A stretch of DNA of 64,000 nucleotides, from positions 186,001 to 250,000 of the forward strand of contig CACXMM010000001.1 of the NCBI GenBank assembly GCA_902768785.1, given 5' to 3'. Positions within the stretch are counted from its first letter, which is position 1, and each line of letters begins with the position of its first letter. Below the pieces are notes generated by a model. It ran no database searches. It was not told the DNA's origin and worked only from the letters and a program-made list of their open reading frames with translations. The position numbers were made by a program, and so were the translations under genes. Source of the stretch: an uncultured Prevotellaceae bacterium. GTDB lineage: Bacteria > Bacteroidota > Bacteroidia > Bacteroidales > Bacteroidaceae. Shown here one piece after another: positions 28,269 to 37,563 of this stretch.

Positions 28269-29591
28269 TTAATCCCCAGGGAAGATCACGCGGTAATGAC
28301 CGCTGAGATGCATGAAGGCGAAGAGCCGTAACAGACCATCGTAATATGCATCGAAATAACCATCCTCAAAGGGTTCGTGTTTGGCATTCCATAGCTCATC
28401 CACGAACTCTTTGCTTTTTTCATGGGTACATAACATCGAAGCGGCGGCTACCGTAGAAACCAATCCTATAGAATGGCGAAGCTTTCTGAAGCCTCCTGCC
28501 TGCAGAATTTCATTTCCCTCTGGTAATGAGCCATCTGTGCGGTATTGATCAACAAAGTCATGAACACCTTGAGAATAGAAGAAATTCTGGATACGCTCAC
28601 CGTAGCCCTGCTGCCATTCCCGATCGGCACAGCTCCACTCGTAGTCGAGGGTGATATTCATCGGCACACGCCAAGAGTCGTATCGGAAGTTATTACTGGG
28701 GTTCGTCCTACCTCCAAAGCCCTGCATCTGTGAACCGTCATACTGACACATATCTGGGTTTAGGCCCGTCTTAGTGTCAATAGCCTTGTGCAGGAATGCC
28801 CTACTGGCATCGGCACATGCCCGCCAATAGTCAGCCCGTCCATCGTCAGCCCATCGTGCCCATACCTCATAGAAGGCAGGGATATGATACGAGGGATCGG
28901 TGTAACGCTGTCCGAAGCCATCAGGTGTGAAAGTGATCAGCTTGGTCTCGGGATCAATCAAGAACATCTTCTGAGGCCCTTGCTGGTGTCCGAAGCCGCC
29001 GAAACCGCCGAAGCCCCCTTGACGGCGCTCCGGTTCATATTCCTTCGGCATCGTACAGTTGAGGATACGCTGTGCCTCTGCCTTGTAATTGATTCCTGTA
29101 TTGTCGCCCCAGCGGTTAGAGGCAAAGATCAAGGAAGTGATAAAATACAGTTCACCATCGCTGGCTGCCCCGTCGGCATTACGCGTGCCATCGGTTTTAC
29201 AGCTCCAGGCAAAATAGCCCTCACGGTTGCCTGACTGGTGCTGCATGTACTTCTTGCTCCATCGCCACAGACGGTCGAAGATATCCTTCTGGTTCAGCTG
29301 CACTGCAATCATCATACCGTAGGACATACCCTCGGTACGGGCATCATGGTTCTTGATGTCCGACACGTATCCCATGGAGTCACCCACCTCGAAATACACT
29401 TTGTTAGGACCGAGGAACACGTCATGGAATACCTCTTTTAACTTGTCTTCCACTGCTTTCGGGGAATACCCCATCTCCACGAGGAGGTTACGATACTGTT
29501 GTGTCTCGAAGCCTCCCTTTTGCCAGGGGGTGTAGGCCATCATACGGAATGACACCAGGAACAGGGTCGTAAGAATAAATACTCTTTTCAT
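28269..29591 (-). CDS. GH8 reducing-end xylose-releasing exo-oligoxylanase
   Basis: This 440-residue protein has a short signal peptide (residues 1-19) and the GH8 barrel. The proton-donor region is RTEGMSYGMM (Glu87), the Asp region is GAASDGELYF (Asp145), and the base region is RYDSWRVPMN. It is closest in layout to Rex-type enzymes that remove xylose from the reducing end of xylo-oligosaccharides; a plain GH8 xylanase is the alternative. A low-complexity insert GGFGGFGGFGHQQGP lies near residues 191-206. It is 33 bp downstream of the double GH43 gene and likely cotranscribed. Confidence 0.88.
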   Translation of the reverse strand: MKRVFILTTLFLVSFRMMAYTPWQKGGFETQQYRNLLVEMGYSPKAVEDKLKEVFHDVFLGPNKVYFEVGDSMGYVSDIKNHDARTEGMSYGMMIAVQLNQKDIFDRLWRWSKKYMQHQSGNREGYFAWSCKTDGTRNADGAASDGELYFITSLIFASNRWGDNTGINYKAEAQRILNCTMPKEYEPERRQGGFGGFGGFGHQQGPQKMFLIDPETKLITFTPDGFGQRYTDPSYHIPAFYEVWARWADDGRADYWRACADASRAFLHKAIDTKTGLNPDMCQYDGSQMQGFGGRTNPSNNFRYDSWRVPMNITLDYEWSCADREWQQGYGERIQNFFYSQGVHDFVDQYRTDGSLPEGNEILQAGGFRKLRHSIGLVSTVAAASMLCTHEKSKEFVDELWNAKHEPFEDGYFDAYYDGLLRLFAFMHLSGHYRVIFPGD

Positions 29592-29624
29592 AAAAATAGA
29601 ATAATTGATCGTTAGTATTGAAAA

Positions 29625-32471
29625 TCATTGGAATTTCCACCAGTCTAAACGCACATCACCCTGTGCCTGTGCAAAGCAGAGATACAGGTCGTGAACACCA
29701 GTCACCGTCTTCACCTTCGCTGCGAACTGACGGTATTTCTCTGCAGACCCCGTGCCTGTGACAGACAGTGTACCCAGGACAGGACCATCCACGCCATCCA
29801 CGCGGACGATGACATCACAACGACCAGTAGAAGCGGCCGTCATGAGGAAACGACGTGCCCCCTTGCTTCCGAAATCCACTCCACGAACCCGGATATACTC
29901 CCCATCGTTGATGTCAGTAACATACATGTTCCTACGTCCGGTAGAGGCAGGCATGTCTTTCACCACGCCCGTGTTGGCGATTCCCATTTTCGCTGATTTC
30001 AGTCCGTTGCCCCATGCCATGGTCTCAGCCTCCACACGCTGATAGGGATTCAGCCAGTGCAGCTGTTTCATGGGCTCCTGATCCAACCAATAGGGAATCT
30101 CCTGAATGGTACCGTCGGCATTGTAGGTGATCTCCTGGGCTGACACAGAACGGCGCTCGCTGTGTCTGAAGGTCTCCAGGTGCATCAGGTCGTAGTTCTG
30201 ACCGAACACATAGGAGTGCCCTTTGTAGTCGCAGATGCCAGGATGGTTACCACGGTCACGTTGCGTGGGACTCATGATATAGTTCTTCCATTTCCAAGGT
30301 CCTGTAGGACTGTCACTCATGGCATACCCCAACGCCTCAGGACAGCAGGTCGTAGCATATCCGAGGTAATAGTGACCGTTCCGTTTATAGATCCAAGGAC
30401 CTTCTTGATAGTGCTTCACCGCCCAGTCAGCTTTCTGTTCTTCGGGCACTCTGACATCGATCTTTGCACCCTCTTGCTTGACAGGACGCATCACGCCGTC
30501 TTTCGGGTTGAGTACACAAATATCACCACTGGTCGAAATCATATCCTCATTGAGCTTGACGTAATAGACATGCGGATTGCCCCAATACATATAGGCCTGT
30601 CCATCGTCATCAATGAACACCGACGGATCGATGTCATCCCAATGCTCCTTCTGCCACACGAGCGGCTGGCCGAGTGGATCATGGAAAGGACCGTAGGGTG
30701 AGTCTGCCACGAGCACACCGATGCCATGACCATGGAGGGGAGCATAGAGATAATACTTCCCGTTGCGCTCCACGGTCTGAATAGCCCAGGCACCATTGTC
30801 TCTTTCACGCCAACTGAATTCCTTCAGCGAGGCCACTGCCCCGTGCTCCGTCCAGTTCACCATATCGGTGGTACTCCACAGTAGCCAGTCGTACATGAAG
30901 AAACCAGCAGAGCTACGTTCGTTGGGATCTGGGATATCCTCGAAGTGAGCATCGTGTGACGTATATAAGAATAAGGTGTCGCCCACTACCAAGGGTGAGG
31001 GATCAGCTGTGTATTTGGTTTGGAACAGCGGCATGTTCACCTGTTCCATGCCACGCATCTCCCACCAGTCGAAGTTGAAGAGTTTCGGACCTTTACGGCC
31101 AGTGAAAACGAAATAGAGGTCATGATGTCCCTTGACAACCTTCGTGAGATCGGTAGTCAACGTCTGCCATTCTTCCCATCCTCCAGTACCAGGTACCTCC
31201 AGGCGTCCCAATCGTTCTCCTCCGACACTGTCGATACGGATCTCGATGGCACCTCCGCGCAGGCCACTGGCCACACGGGCTGTAAAGGTGCGGGGTGTTT
31301 TCTTACAGAAGTGCACTCCCTGCAGTTTGATATAGTCACCGTTATGGATATCTGTAACATACACACCGACCTGATCGTTCTGCTCGGTCTTGATACCTTT
31401 CGAGAATGCCATCGTTTCAGCCTCTACCTTCCGATAGGGATCAAACTTATCCACTGGCTGCACACCCTCATCAGTAGGCATGATCGTAGGGAACGAGCCG
31501 TCGGCGTTATACTCGAACTGTTCTACGGCCACACTACGGCCGAAGCCACCACCCTGTGGGAGTTTCCCCGTATGATAGAAGAAATAGTGGTTACCTTTGT
31601 AGTCTGCCACACCGCAATGGTTAGTGAAAGAGTTCGTCTCACTGAGCGGCATGATTTCACCGGCATAGGTCCAAGGACCAGTTGGCGAAGGTGCTGTACT
31701 ATAAGAGATATGCTCGGGAACTCCCCCTGCAGCATAGAGCAGCTGATAAACTTTAGAACTGGGTACTTTATATTTTGAGGTGTCAACCTTTCGAAGCCAC
31801 GGACCCTCCACATACGAATCCTTATACTTCTTGTCTTTCTCTCGCTGATCCATCGCAGGAGAACCAAAGGCCTCCTCTGTCATGGGAAGCATGCCCACCT
31901 CTCCCTCATAGGAAATCATGTCACGGTTCAGTTTGAGGTAATAGACACGGGGGTTGCCCCACATCAGCCATGCCTGACCATCATCATCGATGAACACCGT
32001 CGGGTCGATATGATCCCACGATCCATTCTCGAAGAGCGGTTTGCCCAAGGCATCGCGGAACGGTCCTGTAGGTGAATCTGCCACCGCAACACCGATAGCC
32101 ATACCCTTCGACAAACGGGAATGGGCACAGATATACCAGAAGAACTTCCCATCTCGTTCAATACACTGACTGGCCCATGCCCTGTCGTCAGCCCAAGAGA
32201 AACTCTCCAGTGCCAAGGGTGAACCATGATCCTGCCAGTTTACCATGTCCTGTGTGGAATAGACTCGCCACTCCTGCATCCAGAAGAAGTCGGCATGGTC
32301 CTCGTCATGACCAGTATAGACATACATTGTACCATCGTGAACCATCGGTGCAGGATCACTTGTGAACCACGTCTGCACAAATGGATTCTGTGCCGAAACT
32401 TTCTGTCCGACCACCATAGCCATCATTCCACAGATCGCCATAACAGTCCGTTGTCTTCTCAATATTTTCAT
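29625..32471 (-). CDS. Double GH43-CBM6 hydrolase (GH43-CBM6-GH43-CBM6)
   Basis: This 948-residue secreted protein repeats the same two-domain unit twice. Module 1 (about 28-325) has the GH43 triad sites SDPAPMV, HIDPTVFIDDDG and VEGPWL; the CBM6-like domain follows (about 340-470, DYIKLQGV, FNFDWWEM). Module 2 (about 478-805) has ADPSPLV, DIDPSVFIDDDG and QEGPWI, again followed by CBM6 (about 820-948, EYIRVRGV, VRLDWWKF). GH43 enzymes of this layout act as arabinofuranosidases or xylosidases on arabinoxylan. The two catalytic modules have diverged, so they may act on different linkages. It probably heads the unit with GH8; no -7 box was seen upstream. Confidence 0.92.
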   Translation of the reverse strand: MKILRRQRTVMAICGMMAMVVGQKVSAQNPFVQTWFTSDPAPMVHDGTMYVYTGHDEDHADFFWMQEWRVYSTQDMVNWQDHGSPLALESFSWADDRAWASQCIERDGKFFWYICAHSRLSKGMAIGVAVADSPTGPFRDALGKPLFENGSWDHIDPTVFIDDDGQAWLMWGNPRVYYLKLNRDMISYEGEVGMLPMTEEAFGSPAMDQREKDKKYKDSYVEGPWLRKVDTSKYKVPSSKVYQLLYAAGGVPEHISYSTAPSPTGPWTYAGEIMPLSETNSFTNHCGVADYKGNHYFFYHTGKLPQGGGFGRSVAVEQFEYNADGSFPTIMPTDEGVQPVDKFDPYRKVEAETMAFSKGIKTEQNDQVGVYVTDIHNGDYIKLQGVHFCKKTPRTFTARVASGLRGGAIEIRIDSVGGERLGRLEVPGTGGWEEWQTLTTDLTKVVKGHHDLYFVFTGRKGPKLFNFDWWEMRGMEQVNMPLFQTKYTADPSPLVVGDTLFLYTSHDAHFEDIPDPNERSSAGFFMYDWLLWSTTDMVNWTEHGAVASLKEFSWRERDNGAWAIQTVERNGKYYLYAPLHGHGIGVLVADSPYGPFHDPLGQPLVWQKEHWDDIDPSVFIDDDGQAYMYWGNPHVYYVKLNEDMISTSGDICVLNPKDGVMRPVKQEGAKIDVRVPEEQKADWAVKHYQEGPWIYKRNGHYYLGYATTCCPEALGYAMSDSPTGPWKWKNYIMSPTQRDRGNHPGICDYKGHSYVFGQNYDLMHLETFRHSERRSVSAQEITYNADGTIQEIPYWLDQEPMKQLHWLNPYQRVEAETMAWGNGLKSAKMGIANTGVVKDMPASTGRRNMYVTDINDGEYIRVRGVDFGSKGARRFLMTAASTGRCDVIVRVDGVDGPVLGTLSVTGTGSAEKYRQFAAKVKTVTGVHDLYLCFAQAQGDVRLDWWKFQ

Positions 32472-32499
32472 AATTATCTTTACTTTGATCTTTTATTCG

Positions 32500-32617
32500 A
32501 GGAAGGAGGAAGGAGGAGGGAGGAAGGAGATTAGTGCTATGCGCCAATGGTTCTATCCTATACATAATGCTTGTATCTCTGTAGTTTTCTCCTTCGTCAT
32601 TCCTCCTTCGTCCTTCC
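32500..32617. repeat. Heptad arrays upstream of the GH43 gene
   Basis: Four AGGAAGG-type units (32500-32527) and four TCCTTCG-type units (32590-32617) both have a 7-bp period. The two arrays are roughly reverse complements (purine-rich, then pyrimidine-rich), so they could pair as a hairpin across 62 bp. They lie in the gap upstream of the GH43 start at 32471. Confidence 0.8.
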
Positions 32618-32633
32618 TCGGGGCTTTAGCCTC

Positions 32634-32689
32634 TCAATTTACAATTGTCAATTTTCAATTATCAATTATCATTGATCACTGATCAATGA
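32634..32689. repeat. Heptad array (TCAATTA type) running into the GH97 stop
   Basis: Eight 7-bp units (TCAATTT, ACAATTG, TCAATTT, TCAATTA twice, TCATTGA, TCACTGA, TCAATGA) run from 32634 to 32689. The last two overlap the final codons and stop of the second GH97 gene (stop at 32676-32678). The same heptad family is at 38933-38988. Confidence 0.88.
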
Positions 32690-34643
32690 TTACCAGTCCG
32701 CCGTTTTTCGGAATCACCACCTTTACCTGCTGTTTCTTGTTCTGTTTCAGCTCCTTCACGCTACCCTTCAGCTGGGCATCATCACTATACATCTTCAGCG
32801 AAGTACCCTTGTTGAACATCGGTAAAGTAAGCGTGGCGGTATAGGGTTTCTCCTCAGCGTTGGCACCCACCACATACCACTTGTCGCCACAACGACGTGC
32901 CAATACCACATACTTCCCAGGATATCCGTCAATGAACTTCACCTCATCCCATGTAGTAGGCACATCCTTCATGAAATCAATAGCCCAAGATGGTGCGTCA
33001 TCAAGGTTGTTGGGTGCCAGGGCAAAGTGCTGAACCGGACTCTGGAAGAGCACTGCCGCAGCAAGGGCGAAGACATCACTGGTACGGCGCACTGTTCCAT
33101 GCTTATTGTCAGCACCATAGTATTTATTCAGGGTAGAACCGCCGAAATCCATGGCACCTACCGTATTGCGGATAAAAGGATGAATGCAGGCATTACGGGC
33201 CTCTGCATCACAAGAGCCCTGTCCGAAGTGAAGGTTCTCTGAGGCCAGTACAGCCTCACTGGCTGCATAGTTCGGATACATTCGTTCCCAGCCGCGAGGC
33301 AAGGTACAGCCGTGGAAGATCACGAGGAGTCCGAAATCGTTCGCATCAACCAGAATATCCTCATACAACTGCATCATATTCTGCTTGTCACCGCCGAAGA
33401 AGTCAACCTTGATGCCTCTGATACCGGCACGCTGCATCCATGCCATCTCCTGCCGGCGCACCAGATGGTTGTTCATCTTTCCAATGGGTGTCTGGGGGGC
33501 ATCGTTCCATGAGCCGTTTGAGTTATACCACAGGAAGAGTCCCACGCCTTTAGTCTTGCCATAACGTGCCAATTCCTCAATCCTGTCATAGCCAATCTGT
33601 TTGTCCCAGAACGCATCGATGAGCACACTCTGGTATCCCATCGCAGCCGAGAAATCAATATAGCGTTTCTGCTCATCGAAGTTACAACTCGGATCCATAC
33701 CGATGATCCAGCTCCATGACCCTTTGCCGTAAATATACTCTTGCGAAGCTTTGTATTTCGGCTGTACGAGGTCAAAGGGAACGGTGGTCTCAACGATTGG
33801 GGCCAAACTACCTCCTATCGTGATGGTACGCCATGGGGTGAAACCTGGCAAGGCTATGGCTGGCGTCACGGATCCAATACCATTACACTCACCCTGCTGC
33901 GGGAAAGCGATACGGTAGGCTCCGTCTTTGTCATTCACCAACCGACTGGCACAATAGCTGCCATCCACACCTGTCTCACTGATCAGCACCCACAGGTCAC
34001 AACGTCCCTGAGGACGATACCAGGGCACTTTGAACAGACAAGGGAATGTATAGCCTTCACCCCATCCATTCTTCCCTACTGGTTCGTCAAGGGAATAGTT
34101 GGTCTCATAACTCGGTGACGTACGGGCAAAGCCTCCCATGGGTTTGGACTGTGGACAAAGGAAAGTGGTAGTACCATCGGGCAGGACGAAGCCGCTCTCC
34201 TCTGCGGTAATCACAGCACTCTTTCGGTCACCCTGGGGATAAACCTGATAACGGAAGGCCACATCACGGGAAGTGACACGGAAGATAATGTCGAGAGCCG
34301 GCTTTCCATTCTTCAGGAAATGACAAACACTTTCCTGAGCCATGTAATGCACCTCGCGCTGCTTGATGTTACGCAGCTCGTATGGTTCATTCACAAGGCG
34401 GTCCTCACATTCGCCCATCTCCAGTCCTGTCGTCAGGTCACTGAAATGGGTCTTCAGTCCTAATGGAGAAGACATGATACAAGAAGATCTCTGGAAAGAC
34501 ACTTCATAGGCTGGTTTTCCGCCATCGTCGGTAATGGTCACTATCAGCTGTCCGTCGGAGCTTTTCACTTGATGGCTCTTTGCCAGAGCTGTCATTCCTC
34601 CTACAGCCAATAATAGCGCAATAAAGATTGGTTTTGTTTTCAT
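32676..34643 (-). CDS. Second GH97 glycoside hydrolase
   Basis: From ATG 34643 the product is 655 residues with signal peptide MKTKPIFIALLLAVGGMTALA. The barrel motifs are GIKVDFFGGD near residue 414 and IFHGCTLPRGWERMYPN. As in the first GH97 gene, the KVDFF Asp suggests the retaining, alpha-galactosidase-like subgroup. The two GH97 proteins are clearly different sequences, so they are not a recent duplication. The open frame to 34700 is rejected because a -7 box is at 34668-34675. The C-terminal residues VIIDQ and the stop are partly built from a heptad repeat. Confidence 0.88.
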   Translation of the reverse strand: MKTKPIFIALLLAVGGMTALAKSHQVKSSDGQLIVTITDDGGKPAYEVSFQRSSCIMSSPLGLKTHFSDLTTGLEMGECEDRLVNEPYELRNIKQREVHYMAQESVCHFLKNGKPALDIIFRVTSRDVAFRYQVYPQGDRKSAVITAEESGFVLPDGTTTFLCPQSKPMGGFARTSPSYETNYSLDEPVGKNGWGEGYTFPCLFKVPWYRPQGRCDLWVLISETGVDGSYCASRLVNDKDGAYRIAFPQQGECNGIGSVTPAIALPGFTPWRTITIGGSLAPIVETTVPFDLVQPKYKASQEYIYGKGSWSWIIGMDPSCNFDEQKRYIDFSAAMGYQSVLIDAFWDKQIGYDRIEELARYGKTKGVGLFLWYNSNGSWNDAPQTPIGKMNNHLVRRQEMAWMQRAGIRGIKVDFFGGDKQNMMQLYEDILVDANDFGLLVIFHGCTLPRGWERMYPNYAASEAVLASENLHFGQGSCDAEARNACIHPFIRNTVGAMDFGGSTLNKYYGADNKHGTVRRTSDVFALAAAVLFQSPVQHFALAPNNLDDAPSWAIDFMKDVPTTWDEVKFIDGYPGKYVVLARRCGDKWYVVGANAEEKPYTATLTLPMFNKGTSLKMYSDDAQLKGSVKELKQNKKQQVKVVIPKNGGLVIIDQ

Positions 34644-34667
34644 TTTCGTTGAGTTTATTTTTGAATG

Positions 34668-34675
34668 CAAAGATA
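34668..34675 (-). promoter_or_regulatory. -7 box for the second GH97
   Basis: Minus-strand TATCTTTG lies 24 bp before the ATG at 34643. Confidence 0.65.
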
Positions 34676-34850
34676 CACAAAAAGTAAGAATAACCAACAA
34701 AAGATGTGTTACAGATTGTTTTCAATGTGTATCATTCCGAAAAGAGCAATAGAAAGATCATGCCCAAGTGATTGTTTTTCGACAGTAAAGCAACACCTCC
34801 GCTGGATTACTGATCCCGTTGGCTGGCGACAGCATGAAATACAAAAAATA

Positions 34851-34895
34851 AGAGAACTCTGAGTGGGAAAGTAACTTTCGTCCTCAGAGTTCTCT
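34851..34895 (-). terminator. tRNA-Arg terminator
   Basis: AGAGAACTCTGAG (34851-34863) and CTCAGAGTTCTCT (34883-34895) form a 13-bp stem. On the minus strand it is followed by TTATTTTTTG. It lies 7 bp beyond the 3' end of tRNA-Arg. Confidence 0.92.
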
Positions 34896-34902
34896 CTTTT
34901 CG

Positions 34903-34976
34903 TGACTCCCGCGGGATTCAAACCCACAACCTTCTGATCCGTAGTCAGATGCTCTATTCAGTTGAGCTAGGGAGCC
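34903..34976 (-). tRNA. tRNA-Arg(ACG)
   Basis: The minus strand folds into a full cloverleaf. The acceptor stem is GGCTCCC/GGGAGTC with discriminator A, the D arm is AGCTCAACTGAATAGAGCA, the anticodon stem is TCTGA/TCAGA with loop CTACGGA giving anticodon ACG, and the T arm contains GGTTTGAATCC. CCA is not encoded. It should read CGU, and after A34 deamination CGC and CGA. It has its own promoter and terminator. Confidence 0.97.
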
Positions 34977-35006
34977 TTCCTGCGACTCATTTTCGAATTG
35001 CGGTTG

Positions 35007-35038
35007 CAAAGGTACAGCGTTTTTTTGAAACCGCCAAA
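35007..35038 (-). promoter_or_regulatory. tRNA-Arg promoter
   Basis: Minus-strand -7 box TACCTTTG (35007-35014), with TTTG (35035-35038) 20 bp upstream, matches the Bacteroidetes consensus. It is 30 bp before the tRNA. Confidence 0.8.
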
Positions 35039-35221
35039 CATTTCTTCGTTTTTTTTCTGAAAAAACTATTTTTACGTGAGTTCGGGATAAGAAATGTCAG
35101 AACAGCATGCTTTGTTTGGTGTTCTCCACACAATATCCTTCCGACGCCTGTGGTTTATTCTCATAAAAGGAATATGCACACATTCAGCATGAGCCCGTCA
35201 ATGCGCAATGTCTTAGACCAA

Positions 35222-35319
35222 GAATACATTTGTGCAGAGGGGTTGCACAACTTGTGCAACGGTACTGCACAAAGTGTGCAAGGGCTTTGCACAAAGTGTG
35301 CAACCCCTCTGCACAAACT
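35222..35319. repeat. 22-bp tandem palindromic array, locus C (TGCACAA type)
   Basis: Full 22-bp units start at 35244, 35266 and 35288, flanked by half units at 35222 and 35310. Cores are TGCACAACTTGTGCA and TGCACAAAGTGTGCA. It ends 13 bp before the rarA stop, so on the rarA strand it is immediately 3' of the gene. Both ends finish as TGCACAAA half-sites. Confidence 0.92.
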
Positions 35320-35332
35320 TAGTCGAAGATTC

Positions 35333-36604
35333 TTATTCCTTGAAACGATCTCCCCAGCACTGCAACATGCGTTGGTAGAGTTTTTCCTCTGATGGTGTAT
35401 GCTGGGCATGCCACAGTCGTTCCCCCTGCAAGGCATCAGGCATGAACTGCTGAACCACGAAATTACCTGGGTAGTCGTGTGCATACTTATAACCATCACT
35501 ATAACCCAAGTCAGCCATCAACTGGGTAGGAGCATTACGAAGATGAAGGGGCACGGGCTGATTCCCTGTTTTTTTCACCAAGTCGAGAGCATTACCGATA
35601 CCCATATAGGCACTGTTACTCTTCGGACTTGTTGCCAGATAGACGGCACACTCCGCCAAGGGGATTCGTCCTTCGGGCCATCCGATCTTCATCACGGCAT
35701 CAAAAGCAGCGTTCGCTAGAAGTAGCGCATTGGGATTAGCCAAGCCGATATCCTCAGAGGCACTGATCACCATTCTACGGGCGATGAACTGCGGATCCTC
35801 TCCCCCTTCAATCATCCGGGCCATCCAATAGAGGGCAGCATCGGGATCGCTGCCGCGGATGCTCTTGATGAAGGCTGAGATGATATCATAGTGCATCTCC
35901 CCGTCTTTGTCGTAAGCCAAAGGGTTCTGCTGCAGACGGTTTTCCACCAACTCATCTGTAATCACCACATCGCCGCTCTCCGACTCCACCACCAATTCCA
36001 GGATATTCAGGAGTTTACGGGCATCACCGCCGCTATAGCGCAGGATGGCTCCCGTTTCCTTCAGATCTATCTTACGTTTCTTCAACTCCACATCATCGGT
36101 GATGGCACGGTGCAGCAGCTGCAACAGATCATCTTTCTCCAGCGATTTCAAGACATACAACTGACAACGGCTCAGTAAAGGACGAATCACCTCAAACGAG
36201 GGGTTCTCTGTGGTAGCACCTATCAACGTTACTATGCCTTTCTCCACAGCACCTAACAACGAGTCCTGTTGCGACTTACTGAACCGGTGAATCTCGTCGA
36301 TGAAGAGAATCGGACTGGCATTGTTAAAGAACCGTCCGCTCTTGGCACGATCGATAACCTCACGTACATCCTTCACTCCGCTGGTCACGGCACTCAGTGT
36401 GTAAAATGGAGTCTCTAATTTGTGCGCAATAATCTGCGCCAACGTTGTCTTCCCCACCCCGGGCGGTCCCCATAGGATAAAAGAGGTGACGCGTCCTGCA
36501 TCGATCATCTTACGCAGGACAGCCCCTTCACCCACCAAATGTCGCTGTCCGATGTATTCATCAAGCGTACGGGGTCTCATTCTCTCGGCTAACGGTTGTG
36601 ACAT
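35333..36604 (-). CDS. rarA: Replication-associated recombination protein A (AAA ATPase)
   Basis: From ATG 36604 the product is 423 residues and starts MSQPLAERMRPRTLDEYIGQ, the usual RarA/MgsA opening. It has Walker A GPPGVGKT, Walker B FIDEIHRF, the sensor motif GATTENPSF, and the MgsA C-terminal domain. It works at stalled replication forks and relates to clamp-loader ATPases. An ATG 7 codons earlier (36625) was rejected because the -7 box 36613-36620 lies inside that extension. Array C follows the gene directly. Confidence 0.94.
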   Translation of the reverse strand: MSQPLAERMRPRTLDEYIGQRHLVGEGAVLRKMIDAGRVTSFILWGPPGVGKTTLAQIIAHKLETPFYTLSAVTSGVKDVREVIDRAKSGRFFNNASPILFIDEIHRFSKSQQDSLLGAVEKGIVTLIGATTENPSFEVIRPLLSRCQLYVLKSLEKDDLLQLLHRAITDDVELKKRKIDLKETGAILRYSGGDARKLLNILELVVESESGDVVITDELVENRLQQNPLAYDKDGEMHYDIISAFIKSIRGSDPDAALYWMARMIEGGEDPQFIARRMVISASEDIGLANPNALLLANAAFDAVMKIGWPEGRIPLAECAVYLATSPKSNSAYMGIGNALDLVKKTGNQPVPLHLRNAPTQLMADLGYSDGYKYAHDYPGNFVVQQFMPDALQGERLWHAQHTPSEEKLYQRMLQCWGDRFKE

Positions 36605-36612
36605 ATCACCGA

Positions 36613-36620
36613 CAAAGATA
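36613..36620 (-). promoter_or_regulatory. -7 box overlapping the rarA 5' end
   Basis: Minus-strand TATCTTTG ends only 8 bp before the ATG at 36604. The rarA transcript would therefore be leaderless or nearly so. Confidence 0.55.
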
Positions 36621-36702
36621 GACATTTAATTTAAAAAAAGAAAATTAATCCATGAAAAAATGGTAGGTGAATGTTTTTTCTATGGAAAACTTATCATTTT
36701 AT

Positions 36703-36733
36703 TTTGTATTGTCTTCGGATTGCATTATCTTTG
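36703..36733 (+). promoter_or_regulatory. Promoter of the omega-amidase-like gene
   Basis: TTTG (36703-36706) and TATCTTTG (36726-36733) are spaced by 19 bp, 27 bp before the ATG at 36761. Confidence 0.75.
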
Positions 36734-36760
36734 CAACCGAGAACAAGATGATAGGTAACG

Positions 36761-37528
36761 ATGAAGATAACGCTTCTGCAAACCAACATTGCGTGGAAAA
36801 AGCCCGAGGAGAATGAGGTGAATGCCGAGAGGATGATTCTCTCTGCGCCTGGGGCAGACCTATACGTTTTGCCAGAGATGTGGAGCACAGGATTCATCAC
36901 CGACACAGAACCCGAAACCGAAGAACACGGGCGGTCCCTGCAATGGATGAAAGACATGGCATCGCAAAGCCATGCTGCCCTGTGCGGCAGTCTCGCCGTG
37001 AAAGAGGAAGACGGAAACTGTTACAACCGGCAGTTCTTTGTTCAGCCTGATGGAAATGTCAGCACCTACGACAAGCACCACCTATTTAAATATGGGGGAG
37101 AGGATCGTTACTACCATACCGGCAACCAACGCACGGTGGTCAGCTACCAAGGTTTCCGTTTCCTGCTAGTGACCTGTTATGACCTGCGTTTCCCTGTATG
37201 GTCACGTTATCAAGAAGATTACGATGCCATTATCTGTGTGGCCAACTGGCCTGAGTCACGACAAGACGTATGGCATATCCTCTTAAGAGCCCGCGCCATC
37301 GAGAACCAGTGCTATGTGATTGGCTGTAACCGAGTGGGCGATGACCCGAATTGCCATTATATCGGTCATAGCGCCATCATCGACTCCCGCGGCAGAACCC
37401 TTGTGGAGGGGCTGGAAGAGGAAGCCCTCACGCTCACCGCGGAGATCGACAAAGAGAGTCTCTTGGCGTTCCGGCAGAAATTCCGTGTGCTGGATGACCG
37501 CGACCGCTTTCATCTTGCTCCCCAGTAA
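36761..37528 (+). CDS. Nitrilase-family hydrolase, omega-amidase (YafV-like)
   Basis: This 255-residue cytoplasmic enzyme has the nitrilase triad: Glu in VLPEMWSTGF (near residue 39), Lys in TYDKHHLF (near 106) and Cys in VTCYDLRFP (near 140). Family members close to YafV/Nit2 hydrolyse alpha-ketoglutaramate or alpha-ketosuccinamate to the keto acid and ammonia. A role in metabolite repair is inferred. The acidic hypothetical gene follows after 35 bp on the same strand. Confidence 0.87.
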   Translation: MKITLLQTNIAWKKPEENEVNAERMILSAPGADLYVLPEMWSTGFITDTEPETEEHGRSLQWMKDMASQSHAALCGSLAVKEEDGNCYNRQFFVQPDGNVSTYDKHHLFKYGGEDRYYHTGNQRTVVSYQGFRFLLVTCYDLRFPVWSRYQEDYDAIICVANWPESRQDVWHILLRARAIENQCYVIGCNRVGDDPNCHYIGHSAIIDSRGRTLVEGLEEEALTLTAEIDKESLLAFRQKFRVLDDRDRFHLAPQ

Positions 37529-37563
37529 CCACCCAGTATGACAATAATAAAACGAACAATCAT

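Noticed and set aside
35161-35499. Minus-strand frame across array C
   Set aside because: It overlaps the rarA 3' end in another frame and is repeat-derived.
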